Positions 1-10,669 of a stretch of 64,000 bases of DNA are shown here, in pieces. Each line of letters opens with the position of its first letter. The first letter of the stretch is position 1. The position numbers and the translations under genes are program-made. The stretch spans positions 13,454,001-13,518,000 of the forward strand of contig OY992503.1 of NCBI GenBank assembly GCA_963921215.1. Direction: 5' to 3'. Under the pieces are notes generated by a model that did not search any database, was not told where the DNA came from, and saw only the letters and a program-made list of their open reading frames with translations. This stretch comes from Scoparia ambigualis (lineage: Eukaryota > Arthropoda > Insecta > Lepidoptera > Crambidae).

Positions 1-178
1 GCGCCTCAAGACAAATGACGAACGCTCACCCCCTGTCTATTCGTAATTTGTCGTACACAGCAGTGTACGAGGTTGATATCTATGTAGAGCGTGTAAAATA
101 ATAAGAGAACTAATCCGTATCAGAAGCAATAGCTTGTAGCCATATGTTGACCTAAGTATAAAGAAAATAGCGTCTTAC

Positions 179-2555
179 CCAGTTTTTATGAAGTTTCCCC
201 ACAATTTTCGCATAGTCGATTTATGTTCTTTCAACCCATCAGGAAGGCTACTCTCAGTGATATTAGTCATTGGTATCCCATCAAATACCGCAGCAGTTTG
301 TGCGCAATGGTTTGCTCCGCGTATCTTAGTATGCGGCACTTCTGATGAGAAGTCATCTACATAACTATACTCATACAAAAACACTTTATCATGACCAGCT
401 TTCACATGGAACTCAACTGCTTTTAACATAGAAAAGGTAAAAACGATATCAGTAAAATAGTCGACATATGACAAAATGTTATCATTGCTTACTGCGTTGT
501 CTTCGAAATAGAATTGTTTGATTTCAGTAGCCACTTTCTCCTTTTCTTCGTCATTTTTAAACTGCAGATCATGAGGTAAAAAGTCGGAAAATTTCTCATT
601 CATATCAGTCTTCCAAGTGTCGAACATATCGGTTCGTTGTATACCCTCCATTTCGGAAAAACCGTATAAAAGAGGTAATTTCTCGTAGTTACCACTCTTC
701 AGAATATTATACGGACTGTCAGTGAGGAATACGTCTTCTTGCCCAATATCGCGCTCTACACAAGGCGAAAATAGCATTGTAGAATCTTTGAACTCGAAGA
801 AGAGGTCACTTGTGATCGTTTCAAATGTAGCTGTCTTATAAAATTCTTCTAATGCATAGACGTCATTTAAGTCTGCCACTTCGTACCTTTTAGCAAACAG
901 TTTGGCATTCTCTAGTGGATTGCTTTGAACAGCAAACACTGCAATATTGGCACCGCTCTCCGCTATAACCTTATTAAATAGTCCCTTTGTTAATGGTGAA
1001 AGCATCAAAAGATCAACTGATGCTGAGCCAGCACTGTATCCAGATATAGTGACGTCATCAGGGTTGCCTCCGAAGTTAGCGATGTTCTTTCTCACCCACC
1101 GTAGCAACGCCACCTGATCTTTCATCCCAGCGTTACCAGGCGCAGCATCAGTGCCGAGACATAAGAACCCGTGTATTCCAAGGCGATAGTTGAACGTTAC
1201 CACTATAACGTTATTAGTTTGAGCGAGTTGTGTCGGCATTAATAAGTTTCCAAATCCCATCTGGAAAGCTCCTCCATGTACTACAACTACTACGGGAATG
1301 TTTTTTTCTGTGGTATTTGGTACATATACGTTTGCAACTAAACAATTTTGTTGGATATGTTTGTCTGTATATAGGTGTTCCAGCAACGGTAACACCTTTT
1401 GAGGACATAATATGCTGTCGTCATCCGCTTCAAAGGGAGTGATCCAAGATGGTCCTGGCAAAGGGGCCTGTAAATAAAAAAAAATGAAGTCTAGACTGGT
1501 CTTAACTAGCTTTGCTTAGTCAATTATATTTTGAACTTTTTGGTAATATTTTTAAATTTGTAAAGTTTTCTTGCTTTGCATCTTAGTTCTCGAGTATTAA
1601 TGATAAATTAATTGAATTATGCATTCATATAAAGTGTAATCTAATGTGACGATCTAATGTTGATATTATCGATACCCTTTTGTATTAAAAAATTGTGTTT
1701 ATCGACTATAACGTCGAAATCATGATACACTTTAAAAAAAAATTACTTATCAAGGTACATAGTTACAAGCATATCAGCCGGATTGTTATCTAATTATCTC
1801 TGTTAATGTATATTTATCTATGTACATGATATGTAATACCTTGAAGCTAAAATTTAATGTTGTTGGTGCAAGCAAGGTGCAAACTTTATGCAGTATTGTC
1901 GTGACAAGGGATACTGAAACTTATATTGTTGTCTAAAGTTAACGCGACCGTTATACATTGAACTAAAATACTTCGACCAAGGAATTACTCGCGTTAAAAG
2001 CTAACAAAGTTTTCAAAGAAATTTTTCAGCCTCTACAAAATAATCATTTAAAGTTTTACAATTAAAATGATCGCAACATTCAAAATACCTTGGAGATTAA
2101 TAAATTATTATTGTAAAGGTAATGAGCATGTTATTCGCAAAACCTGATTACATTTATGATTGAGGAAAAACAGGCTTGCCTTACCGCTGCCAGCATTATG
2201 ATCAAATTACTGCTTTATTACAAAAAAAACGCATTTGCGTCAAATGCTTTACAGTATTTTTGTTTTAACAGTATCATGCCAATATTTAGCAACTCGATTT
2301 CGCTGATAAAAATCCACCTTTGACAAATTTTGTGTTCATTTTTTTAAGTACCTATTGCACTACCTTGTATCTGTCAGGCCCTGTTGGCGCCGTGGCGTAA
2401 GGTATCCCGTAGAAGGCGTAGATGTCCCCCGCGGGGTCACTATACCCGCGTACGGGCCCCTGCGCGGTGTGCACCAGCCGCGCCTCGCGCCCCTCGCCGC
2501 GCTCCGCGCCGCACAACACCGCGCACCACACCACCGCTGCTGACCACCACAACAT
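179..2555 (-). CDS. Secretory carboxylesterase 1 (exons 1 and 2; last exon off window)
   Basis: Alpha/beta-hydrolase of the carboxylesterase type B family (ester + water to alcohol + acid), probably in the secretory pathway. Exon 1 (2555-2364) encodes 64 aa beginning with a hydrophobic signal peptide (MLWWSAAVVWCAVLCG) and ending at a GT donor. After an 896-bp intron, exon 2 (1467-179, phase 0 start) carries the oxyanion motif HGGAF, the nucleophile elbow GYSAG, the acidic residue in SEMEG and the His in GANHCAQ. It ends at donor GG/GTAAG. The last exon, seen in esterase 2, must lie left of position 1, because positions 1-170 match the esterase-2 intron. I start at the internal ATG (2555) because the upstream in-frame residues are conserved 5-prime leader. 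Nearly identical to esterase 2 but inverted. The oxyanion loop has Ala where esterase 2 has Gly. GYSAG rather than GQSAG argues against juvenile hormone esterase. No disabling change is seen. Confidence 0.9.
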
Positions 2556-2564
2556 TGTCACTGG

Positions 2565-2602
2565 CACTGAATCAACAACGCGCGCGTTTGTTGGCTTTTA
2601 TA
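2565..2602 (-). promoter_or_regulatory. Core promoter of esterase 1 (TATA + initiator)
   Basis: TATAAAAG at 2602-2595 and an insect-type initiator TCAGTG at 2570-2565. The spacing (TATA start 35 nt before the initiator A) is the same as in esterase 2. If transcription starts at the initiator A, the 5-prime leader is only 13 nt before the ATG at 2555. Inferred from conservation among paralogues; no transcript data. Confidence 0.6.
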
Positions 2603-2640
2603 ATCTACATTTGACAATGATTATGGCCTCAGAACAATAA

Positions 2641-3802
2641 CTAAAGTATAGAAGTAGCGCTATATGGCATAAACAAGCTGCTTATAGCTACGCTTTGTAG
2701 TCTTATAGGAAATTTGTTAATGTTAGAACAAGACAGATATACTTTGGACAGGACGGCGAATTACAAGGTAGTACCAGTTTTCTGATCTACTATGGATGGA
2801 GGAGATATAATATCTATCGATATTGATTATATCAAACGAGTCGGATTGGGCGGGAACTTTGATTTTTTTCTTGTTTTTGTTATTTATTCCCTTATTAGAA
2901 TAATGTTTTTAAATTTTTAACTGATTCGATAGGCCAGTGGCTCAAACTACCCATATCTATCGAAAACCCCCAATTGATAGACTGAATTCTATGTAATTGA
3001 CATTAGGTAAAAAAATCAGGATAAGTCGTTGTGATGCTGTCTGTACAGTCAAAAGCACGTTAGACTATACAGGTTGGAATTTGTACCGCCCTTATGACGG
3101 AGGTCAAGATCTATTATCGAAATGCAAGTGTTTACCGTGTTGTACAGTTGAACGTACAATGGTAGTAGAGTGACATATTATATAACATCGGTACTTTGTA
3201 GCTAGTGTGGCAGTACTAGCATCTGAGCGTAGTTCAGCGAAAGCACTGCCAATGGGTGGGTGTATAGTATTCAAATAAAACAACCATTATTACATTAATT
3301 TATATTAATTGTGTTGAATTTAAACAAAAACAAACCCTTTACTTACTAAAGAAAATAATTTGTAATTTTTACCTGACTAATTATTAGTAGGTACTTGAAT
3401 TAAAAAAATATTTAAAGAAAACAAAAAACCCGACTGCGTTCAAAATTTTAACTGAAAAGCAAAAAACAAGTTTCAAGGCGACTACAAGAGCCAAGTGCTG
3501 CCACCAATTGTTTAAATGTGGTTGTTTTAAATATAATGCTTATTGTCTACTAGTGGCTCGCCGCACTCTACCTTCATTCGCGTGAGTGAAATGCCCGTGA
3601 GGACAGTTCAAAATGTTTCTTTCATACAAACGTTTTCCTGGCAGCTGGTCAAACACAAACACAAACACGACAATAAATGTTTGCTAGATAGGTGCAGCCC
3701 ATTCTGAAGTGATGCGCGAATTCGTAACAACAAAATAATCATAATACCTGCTACTGCCACATATCTTGATAAATAAAAATCAATTAATGTTTTATATTTT
3801 AA
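2641..3802. other. Intergenic, no gene seen
   Basis: AT-rich sequence without a convincing coding segment on either strand. Around 3420-3475 there is a short block (aaacccgactgcgttcaaaa) of the kind found in dispersed lepidopteran repeats. Nothing else could be supported. Confidence 0.5.
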
Positions 3803-3928
3803 CGTTTTATTAACACTTAAATATACTTAAGTAAAATTTTAAACACTGAAAAAAGACGACAACCTCAGGCGGGAATCGAACCACGCACCTTCCGCATTCC
3901 GGGCGGCTGCCTTAACCACTTGGCTACC
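3803..3928 (-). repeat. tRNA-derived SINE-like unit, inverted copy A
   Basis: Read on the minus strand it carries a Pol III A box (TAGCCAAGTGG) and B box (GGTTCGATTCC), then a T-rich run and an AT-rich tail. It is an almost perfect reverse complement of 3996-4124. The tRNA-like fold is imperfect (a bulged T stem), which favours a SINE head over a working tRNA. Confidence 0.65.
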
Positions 3929-3995
3929 ATAAGCAAAAAAAAAAAAACATAAGCAAAAAACACTGACAAATTTCGACGGTTGAAAGCCAGACCTC

Positions 3996-4124
3996 GGTAG
4001 CCAAGTGGTTAAGGCAGCCGCCCGGAATGCGGAAGGTGCGTGGTTCGATTCCCGCCTGAGGTTGTCGTCTTTTTTTTTCAGTGTTTAAAATTTTACTTAA
4101 GTATATTTAAGTGTTAATAAAACG
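3996..4124 (+). repeat. tRNA-derived SINE-like unit, inverted copy B
   Basis: Plus-strand partner of 3803-3928, with a 67-bp spacer between the arms. Just upstream it retains a possible acceptor 5-prime arm (ACCTCGG, 3991-3997) that could pair with CCTGAGGT downstream. The A and B boxes are intact. The anticodon loop would read CCGGAAT, with C instead of the usual U at position 33, another reason not to call a functional tRNA. The two units form a long hairpin. Confidence 0.65.
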
Positions 4125-4440
4125 CTAAAGTTACAGAGATCGCAAGAAACAGTTACACATGACATAAACTTAAAACTAGTATGTACAAAGGCGGTCTTAT
4201 CGCTGAAAGCGATCTCTTCCAGACAACCTTTGGTTAATGGAACCTAAGAAGGAGATAGAGGAAGTGCGCAAGTTTTAATAATATAGATAATATATGGACA
4301 AAAAATGAAAATTTAATTAATAAACATACATACATACAAAACATAATATAAAATATACATACATACATTATATTATGTATTCCTGGTTCTTTTAGGTATT
4401 TAACATACGAAGTCAACCTATTCCCGGTTCCTTAAAACTT
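4125..4440. repeat. Dispersed retroelement 3-prime tail
   Basis: Contains a block around 4180-4235 (GGCGGTCTTATCGCTGAAAG onward) that I recognise as a frequent 3-prime tail sequence of lepidopteran retroelements. It is followed by AT-rich sequence with (CATA)n runs. The source family is unclear. Confidence 0.4.
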
Positions 4441-5630
4441 TTTTATTATTATTTTATAATAGATGGGCTTGCTCTTGGCCACATTCTTATCCGTAGGATT
4501 AAGAAGAAGCTGACGATGGAGCAAGCTTGCTCAGAAGCAGCCTATTCACTCGGGCTTTAAAATATTGGGGCTATATGCACTCGCGAACACAGACGCACGC
4601 AGGGAATTCCATACCTTGGCTGTGCGCATTATGAATGAAGACGAATAGCGCTTGGTGCGTACAAGTGGTATATGAACCAAGCAATGGTGGTAACTCGCCG
4701 TACGTCTGGACTACCGATAGAAGGAAGGGGACGGTGGAATGAGCTCGTGTAGCTTAACAGCACACTCTTCGAAGTACAACCTGTAAAATACCGATAAGCA
4801 AGCAACTGAGCGACGGTGAGCCAGACTGTAAAGCTTGGTTTTCACAAGTTTATCGTCACCTATAAGTTTCCTGGCTCTGCGTTCCACCGAATCGAGCGCG
4901 GCAAGTTGATATTTTGCTGAGCCGTCCCATAGGTGGCGGCTATACTCCACGCACGACCGGACTTGTGCTTTATATAGAATTAGAAGCTGTCCCGGCGTGA
5001 AATATCGCATAACCTTATTTGGAACACCCAGCTTTTTCGCTGCAGTTTGACCCTTGATTTCGATGTTATCGCCGAAGTTGAGATTGAAGGTCAACTTTAT
5101 GCCAAGGAGATCGAGGTTGTCGGTAATTGGTACATCTACACCCCGGAAAGTAGGAGCCAGGTTAAAAGGACTCCTTTTGGCCGAGAACAAACACGCCTGC
5201 GTTTTGGTGGCGTTAAAACTGACCAAATTGTTGTCATTGGGAGACAAGACTTAAAATCAAGTTTATCGGCTCAACCATGGCTTCTCTTAAGGAACGAACT
5301 TCCTCTCCGCCGACCCTTGCGCTAGACAGATGCCTCTCTATGACCGTGCTGTCGTCTGCATACCCAATAATTCCGGCTTTGAGCAGATCGTTAATATGCA
5401 ACAAGAAAAGGGTAGCAGAGAGAACGGAACCCTGACTGAGGGACCCCGGCATCGATAGCCATGAGGTCAGAGGAACAGCCATCAATGACTACTTTGATTG
5501 ACCGATCACTTAGGAAGTCCAAAATCGAGACACAAAAATTAGCAGAAATGCCGTATGTTGGAAACTGCTTAGCAAGCCAGCGTTCCAGACGATGCTTCTC
5601 GGTAGGTAATCTCTGTGTGTCAATATAATG
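4440..5630 (-). pseudogene. Non-LTR retrotransposon reverse transcriptase relic
   Basis: Frameshifted remains of a LINE reverse transcriptase C-terminal half on the minus strand. In order of the protein: palm region with GSVLSATLFLLHINDLL and the catalytic GYADDST (about 5485-5330), thumb and connection segment including YFTPGQLLILYKAQVRSCVEY (5247-4711), and a C-terminal tail with RTAKVWNSL (about 4640-4560). Conserved blocks are clearly related to the better preserved LINE at 8169-11520, so the two belong to one clade. The endonuclease part is absent. Several frame changes make it non-functional. Confidence 0.8.
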
Positions 5631-5815
5631 TGTGCGTCTATTTTATGCTAGTGTTCAACTATGTGGTCGTTTGCGTGCGTAGCGACGTCATTCAAAAATG
5701 CATTAGTGTGTTAACAATTTCTATGCGTGTTTCCTTCCCCCCGCAGGAAATGACAGACTTTTTTGCATAGAAATTAGTGCGCGTGTCGTCTTCTGTTGGT
5801 TGAATGTTCTAAGGT

Positions 5816-6154
5816 ACCGAGACATAAGAACCCGTGTATTCCTAGGCGATAGTTGAATGTTATATCAATGGTTGGTTACCTTACGACTATGACGTTACTA
5901 TTTTGAGCGAGTTGTATCGGCATTAATAAGTTGCCGTTTCCCAACTGGAACGCTCCTTCATATACTACAACTACTACGGGAATGTTCTTTTCTGTAGTAT
6001 TTAGTACAAATACATTCGCAACCAAACAATTTTCTTGGAGAAGTTTGTTTGTTACGAGTAGTTGTCCATAAATAGGGAGTACATGCTGTGGACATATTAT
6101 TCTGTCGTCGTAAGCTTCAAAGGGAGTGATCCAAGAAGGCCCAGACAAAGTGGC
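5816..6154 (-). pseudogene. Carboxylesterase exon-2 fragment (pseudogene)
   Basis: Homologous to the first quarter of exon 2 of esterases 1 and 2, with the splice acceptor (TTTTCAG) still present at its upstream edge. It reads WITPFEAYDDRIICPQ through NVIVV. The oxyanion region has YEGAF instead of HGGAF/HGGGF, so a key His/Gly is lost. A 21-nt in-frame insertion at 5861-5881 then brings a TAA stop, after which the esterase frame resumes (TFNYRLGIHGFLCLG) and homology ends at 5816. No signal-peptide exon is present nearby. It is a diverged third or fourth paralogue. Confidence 0.88.
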
Positions 6155-6299
6155 CTGAAAATAACAAGGAATTCTAAATAAACTTTTATTTTAAAGTAGA
6201 CAACAATTGAATGAAAAGAGTTGACAATATTTCCAGCAGTGTGAACTGGCACGGGCTCAAAGACAAGGAACGAGAACAAAACAATTGAGGTTTTTGTAA

Positions 6300-6490
6300 A
6301 ACTGTACAACCGCCTAACAAGCATGGGGGGGGGGGGACCCCCCTTTAGGTGGGGAAAGGGGAGAGAGTAAAGCACGCTCGCTTCGCTCGCTCGGCTCGCG
6401 CGTTTGTGGTTGTAACATACTAACCTAACCTAGCCTAATTAACTCTTTAGGCTTTTTCATGGCGTCCCCCCCGTCCCCCCGCTTCGGTTC
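6300..6490. repeat. G/C homopolymer and CGCTCG simple-repeat patch
   Basis: A G12 run followed by C6, then GCTCGCTTCGCTCGCTCGGC and later C7 and C6 runs. This is low-complexity sequence of a type seen widely in arthropod repeats; no gene is seen. Confidence 0.6.
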
Positions 6491-6774
6491 TGTTACTATG
6501 GTACTAAATAACCTAAAAACGTGTCATTTTTCGTGTTTATGGCCGATTTTGACAAAACTTTCAAGTGGTTTTTATAATATTTTAACGCAACTGCGGCAGC
6601 TAAAATATTAATAAACCTTTATTTGAGAACCCCTTAGATCCCCCCACAGTATTAGTCCGTAGTGTATTAATTGTAAGTGTAGTATTGATGTAGTAACAAA
6701 TAAAGATATTGCGATATTGTATAAGGATTTTTATTATTTTTGGTAGCATTCACTGCTCCTGCATTTCATTATAA

Positions 6775-6930
6775 TTGTAAATTGGCATTTTGCGAAGTTG
6801 GCATTTCGCGAAGTTGGCGTATCGCGAAGTTAGCGTATCGCGAAGTTAGCATTTCGCAAAGTTGACATTTTAAGAATTTGGCTGTTTGCGGGCGGTTGGC
6901 ATTTTGCGAAGTTGGCATTCGTTTGTCAAT
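6775..6930 (+). repeat. 16-bp minisatellite, about eight units
   Basis: Imperfect head-to-tail copies of GGCATTTTGCGAAGTT and variants (GGCGTATCGCGAAGTT, AGCATTTCGCAAAGTT). One unit is expanded to 18 bp (GGCTGTTTGCGGGCGGTT). The minus-strand ORF over it is only a read-through of the repeat. Confidence 0.8.
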
Positions 6931-7125
6931 TCGTTTGGCGTAAACGTTTTGGACGACTCTATTCAATAGCTAACCTAAGCGCAGTGCTATGTGGCCACAA
7001 AGTTCGCGATTCCCGGAGCACCGCAAGTTGAGCTCCAAGGGCAGATGAAGAGGGTCGCGTCACTCGGGAGCGATTTTCCCAAAAGAAAAACAACCCTCAG
7101 AACAATTTCCCGTCCGCGGCACGAC

Positions 7126-7921
7126 TAGGGTGGCCAGGTGTCCGGCCTGTCCGGCGTTTGTTAGGCTTTTTTTGTCCAATCGTGATTTTAACAAGCTATT
7201 GGCACATTAACAGTGGAGTGCTTATTTCAAATCATCTGATAATGAAGAATTTCATTCCGAATTACTTAAATTGGATGAATATTATTTTGAAATTCCAGGC
7301 CACAACGCCAACGTCAAAAGAGTTTTCTCTTTAATAAACGCCCAGTGGACAAAGGAACGCAATAAACTACAAACAAACAATTGCAAAGATGATGTTTTTA
7401 TTGTGCAGTGTTAAATTAACATGCAAAGAATTTTATGAAATGATCTCTAAGGAGATCGATATTCTCGATAAAGAACGTGCGAATGCTAAAACTATAACTT
7501 TGGATTACTTTAAATTACAGACGTGTTGATTTTGAGATTTTCAAGAATTTGATTTTGTTTTTGTTAATTAATAACTTTAATTTTAATGAAGGTAATTGCA
7601 AGGACCTTAAATAGCAGATTGACATTTGATTTTGAGTAAGTTCCATTTGTTATTTTCGAAAATTATAAGATTATTGATTTTTTCTTTTGGCTAAGTTTCT
7701 AGTAAGTGCAAATACCAAGATTGATTGTGAATGTGTATTTCATAAATAATAATGATTAAAAACCTTAATCCTCATCCGAGTTTTTTATTGTAAAATTGTA
7801 GTCCGGCTTTAAAAAAGTGTCTTGGGTTTTCTACAAACACGATGTCCGGCTTTTAGGGCAAAATGTCCTGCCAAATACAGCGCTGAGTCCGGCTTTTTCA
7901 TTTTAGGACCTGGCAACCTTA
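7126..7921 (+). mobile_element. hAT DNA transposon, internally deleted, with 8-bp TSD
   Basis: Bounded by terminal inverted repeats (TAGGGTGGCCAGGT on the left; CCTGGCAACCTTA on the right, reading TAAGGTTGCCAGG in reverse) and flanked by a perfect 8-bp target duplication GGCACGAC at 7118-7125 and 7922-7929. Inside, about 7240-7530, remains of a hAT transposase C-terminal dimerisation segment are readable on the plus strand (PGHNANVKRVFSLINAQWTK), broken soon after by stops. The catalytic core is missing, so it could move only with outside transposase. Confidence 0.85.
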
Positions 7922-7985
7922 GGCACGACCGCAATAATGATCAGGTAATTTATTTAACACTGTCATCCGTAAGCTGTGCCCGTAA

Positions 7986-8168
7986 GTGACGGTGGCCGAG
8001 TGGCTAAGCGCTCGACTCGATAACCGGAGGTCTAGGGTTCAATTCCCGGGTAGGGCAAAGTGTTTCGGTTTTTTGCGTTGCTCGAGTTCGTGATCACGCA
8101 CCCGCATTTGGCAAGCGTGATGATTAAGCCAGTATCTAGTATTAAGACTTAATTTCAATGATGGAGGC
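7986..8168 (+). repeat. tRNA-derived SINE-like element
   Basis: Starts with a tRNA-like head holding an A box (TGGCCGAGTGG) and a B box (GGTTCAATTCC), followed by a non-tRNA body to about 8168. A paired anticodon stem cannot be drawn convincingly, so this is more likely a SINE than a tRNA gene. It abuts the A-rich end of the LINE at 8169. Confidence 0.55.
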
Positions 8169-8273
8169 CTTTTTTTTTATACTAAGCCCGGCAAATGACC
8201 CCACTCCACCTGATGTTAAGTGGAAATGAGGTCCAGGCGCGAGGACAACTGGTGCAGCGTAAGAGACGTAGCA

Positions 8274-10646
8274 TCAGTCATCTTCACTCTGCCGGCCCAC
8301 AAAGTGCTTCTTCACGCCTCGTTTGAAGGACCCTATGTCATAGGTAGGAGGGAATACGTGTGCTGGTAGACTATTCCATCTTTTGGAAGTGCGACAAAGA
8401 AACGAGTCACCAAATTTCTTTGTGCGAGATGGAATGTTAGAGACTGTAAATTGGTGACTCCGGAGAGCAGCACGCGTACTCCTATGGAGGAAGGGAGAAG
8501 GAGGGATGAGGTCAAAGAGTTCTTCAGAGCACTCGCCATGGTATAAACGGTAAAAGACGCTGAGTGACGCAATATCTCTACGCAATTGCAAAGGTTCGAG
8601 AGTTTTAGTGACCTCTGCATTGCCGATAATGCGCACAGCGCGGCGCTGCAATCTGTACAAGGCATCGAGAAGGTACTTTGCGGAGCCGTCCCAAAGGTGA
8701 GAGCAATACTCCACGCAAGACCGCACCTGTGTCTTGTATAATAGACACAACTGATCAGGCGTGAAGAATCGCCGCACCTTGTTCAGGACACCGAGTTTAC
8801 GTGAGGCATTTTTAATCACGGTTTCGATGTAGTCCTTTTGGTTCAGATCGCAGCGGATATCCATACCGAGCATGTTAATACTGCTCTGCAGGCCTAGAGA
8901 TGTACCCTGAAGAGAGGGAAGGGGAAGGAATGGCGACTTTTTCGCTGTGAACGCGCACACCTGTGTTTTCTTGGCATTGAACTCCACCAGATTATCGGAG
9001 CCCCATTTAGAAATGAGGTCCAACACCCGATCGAGCTCAATGACAAGATTTGCTCGCTTCATTTCGGTGTCTACCCGCCCTGCCCTTGGGTGCCCGTTAT
9101 ATCCCCCATGCACTGTGCTATCATCTGCATAGCAATGAATGTTTCCAAGAGGAAGCATGTCATTGATATGCAGAAGGAACAGCGTGGGGGATAGAACGGA
9201 GCCTTGAGGAACACCAGCGTTCACTGACATGAACCGCGAAGCGCATCCATCCGAAAGGACACGGATTCTACGCTCATGCAGGAAGCTGGCAATCCAGGTA
9301 CAGAACTGAGCGGGCAAACCGTATGCCGGGAGCTTGGAGAGAAGAGCTTTGTGCCAGACCCGATCAAAAGCCTTGGCTATGTCAAGGCTAACTGCCAGTG
9401 ACTCGCCACGCTTGTCAATAGCCTCACCCCAGAGATGTGTGACGTACGCTAGAAGATCACCCGTTGACCGTTTTGGCCGAAACCCATATTGACGATCGTG
9501 AATTAGGGAGTGATCTTCTAGGTATCGAATAAGCTGTTTGTTCAATATTCGTTCTAGGATCTTACACAACACTGAAGTTACGGCTATAGGGCGGTAATTA
9601 GTCGGATCTGACCGATCTCCTTTTTTAGGGATCGGTTGCACATTAGCTTCTCTCCAAGATTCCGGCACACAACCCGAAGAGAGCGAGAGACGGTACAGAC
9701 GCGTTAACACAGGGGACAACTCCGCTGCGCACATTTTCAGGACTATTGCCTGGATGCCATCAGGACCGTTAGCTTTCCGGACATCGATTGACTGCATTTC
9801 CGCACGGACATCACACTGCCTGATTTTAATATCAGACATTGTGTGGCTACAGTGAGGAATTGAGGGTGGCTGTGCATCACAGTCATCGATCCGGGAGTTA
9901 GCCGCAAAGAGTTTGGCCAGGAGATCAACCTTTTCCTGCGGCTTGTGAGCTAAAGTTCCGTCAAGACATCTCAGTGGTGGCAGCGAGGGTTGGCAGAAGT
10001 TGGATTGCACGGCTTTGGCCAGACGCCAGTAGCTACGGCTGCCCGTAGGATGCGTCAGGAGTTCTTGGCCTACTCGTGCAACGCGCTGGGCATCCGCTCT
10101 AATGTAGGCCCTCTTACACGACTTGGTGGCTTTATTATAGGCTGCTTTTAGCGAGCGAGTTTCGGGAGCCCCGTGAGCTTTACCTCTGATCCAAGCGGGG
10201 TATGCCGTCTGTTTGCTCTCAACAGCGCTGGCACACTCGCGATTGAACCAGCGGTTGCGTCTGCCTTTGCTGATGACATAGGAGTGTGGAATATAGTATT
10301 CCATTCCTAATACTATCTCATCAGCAACGGCAGTGGCGCTAGCGGTCGGGTCCTTCCCACTAAAGCAGCGCTGCCTCCAAGGGACGGATGCAAAATACTC
10401 CCGCATCCCGTCCCAGTCTGCCGACGCGTAGTGCCAAATCTGGCGTTTCGAAACCGCTGTTGGCGGGCGCGATGCCAAGGGCACTGTGCTGGATATCAAG
10501 CAGTGATCTGAGGAACCTAAAGGAGCTCGAATCTCCACCCGGTATCCAGCTGGGCGACTCGTCAGCAGAAGGTCGAGTAAGGAGGGCGCATGGCCAACTA
10601 TGTCTGGGATCCTGGTGGGCTGGTTCACCAGTTGCGTAATAAGCAA
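8274..10646 (-). CDS. LINE-A ORF2: endonuclease tail + reverse transcriptase, 790 aa
   Basis: Element-encoded protein for target-primed reverse transcription. The N-terminus retains only the end of the apurinic-type endonuclease (LGSSDHCLIS, with the SDH catalytic signature). It continues through the linker (RRNRWFNRECASAV) into the reverse transcriptase: NGPDGIQ, YRPIAVTSVLCKILERI, YGFRPKRSTGD, AFDRVWH, GVPQGSVLSPTLF and the catalytic YADD at about residues 506-509. The thumb and C-terminal region end with SKRWNSLPAHVFPPTYDIGSF. No internal stop over 790 codons indicates recent activity of the parent. No valid ATG begins it: the open frame simply starts where the endonuclease was deleted, so the protein as it stands is not self-sufficient. 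Confidence 0.9.
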   Translation of the reverse strand: MLITQLVNQPTRIPDIVGHAPSLLDLLLTSRPAGYRVEIRAPLGSSDHCLISSTVPLASRPPTAVSKRQIWHYASADWDGMREYFASVPWRQRCFSGKDPTASATAVADEIVLGMEYYIPHSYVISKGRRNRWFNRECASAVESKQTAYPAWIRGKAHGAPETRSLKAAYNKATKSCKRAYIRADAQRVARVGQELLTHPTGSRSYWRLAKAVQSNFCQPSLPPLRCLDGTLAHKPQEKVDLLAKLFAANSRIDDCDAQPPSIPHCSHTMSDIKIRQCDVRAEMQSIDVRKANGPDGIQAIVLKMCAAELSPVLTRLYRLSLSSGCVPESWREANVQPIPKKGDRSDPTNYRPIAVTSVLCKILERILNKQLIRYLEDHSLIHDRQYGFRPKRSTGDLLAYVTHLWGEAIDKRGESLAVSLDIAKAFDRVWHKALLSKLPAYGLPAQFCTWIASFLHERRIRVLSDGCASRFMSVNAGVPQGSVLSPTLFLLHINDMLPLGNIHCYADDSTVHGGYNGHPRAGRVDTEMKRANLVIELDRVLDLISKWGSDNLVEFNAKKTQVCAFTAKKSPFLPLPSLQGTSLGLQSSINMLGMDIRCDLNQKDYIETVIKNASRKLGVLNKVRRFFTPDQLCLLYKTQVRSCVEYCSHLWDGSAKYLLDALYRLQRRAVRIIGNAEVTKTLEPLQLRRDIASLSVFYRLYHGECSEELFDLIPPSPFLHRSTRAALRSHQFTVSNIPSRTKKFGDSFLCRTSKRWNSLPAHVFPPTYDIGSFKRGVKKHFVGRQSEDD

Positions 10647-10669
10647 ACTCCGGCTTTGGCTTTGAAGGA

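Noticed and set aside
179..2555. Juvenile hormone esterase
   Set aside because: The nucleophile motif is GYSAG/GFSAG and not GQSAG, and a possible ER-retrieval end is present in esterase 2.
2355..2640. Plus-strand ORFs over esterase exon 1
   Set aside because: They are GC-rich antisense shadows of the signal-peptide exon. The same holds for the minus ORFs at 19003-19252 and 52532-52930.
3991..4066. Functional tRNA gene
   Set aside because: A and B boxes are good, but the T stem needs a bulge, position 33 is C and the copy is part of an inverted SINE pair.
6415..6440. Telomeric CCTAA repeats
   Set aside because: Only about two units here and again at 50617; too short for a telomere tract or telomere-targeted insertion.
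7986..8058. tRNA-Ser/Leu-like gene
   Set aside because: Pol III boxes match, but no well-paired anticodon stem could be drawn; a SINE head is more likely.
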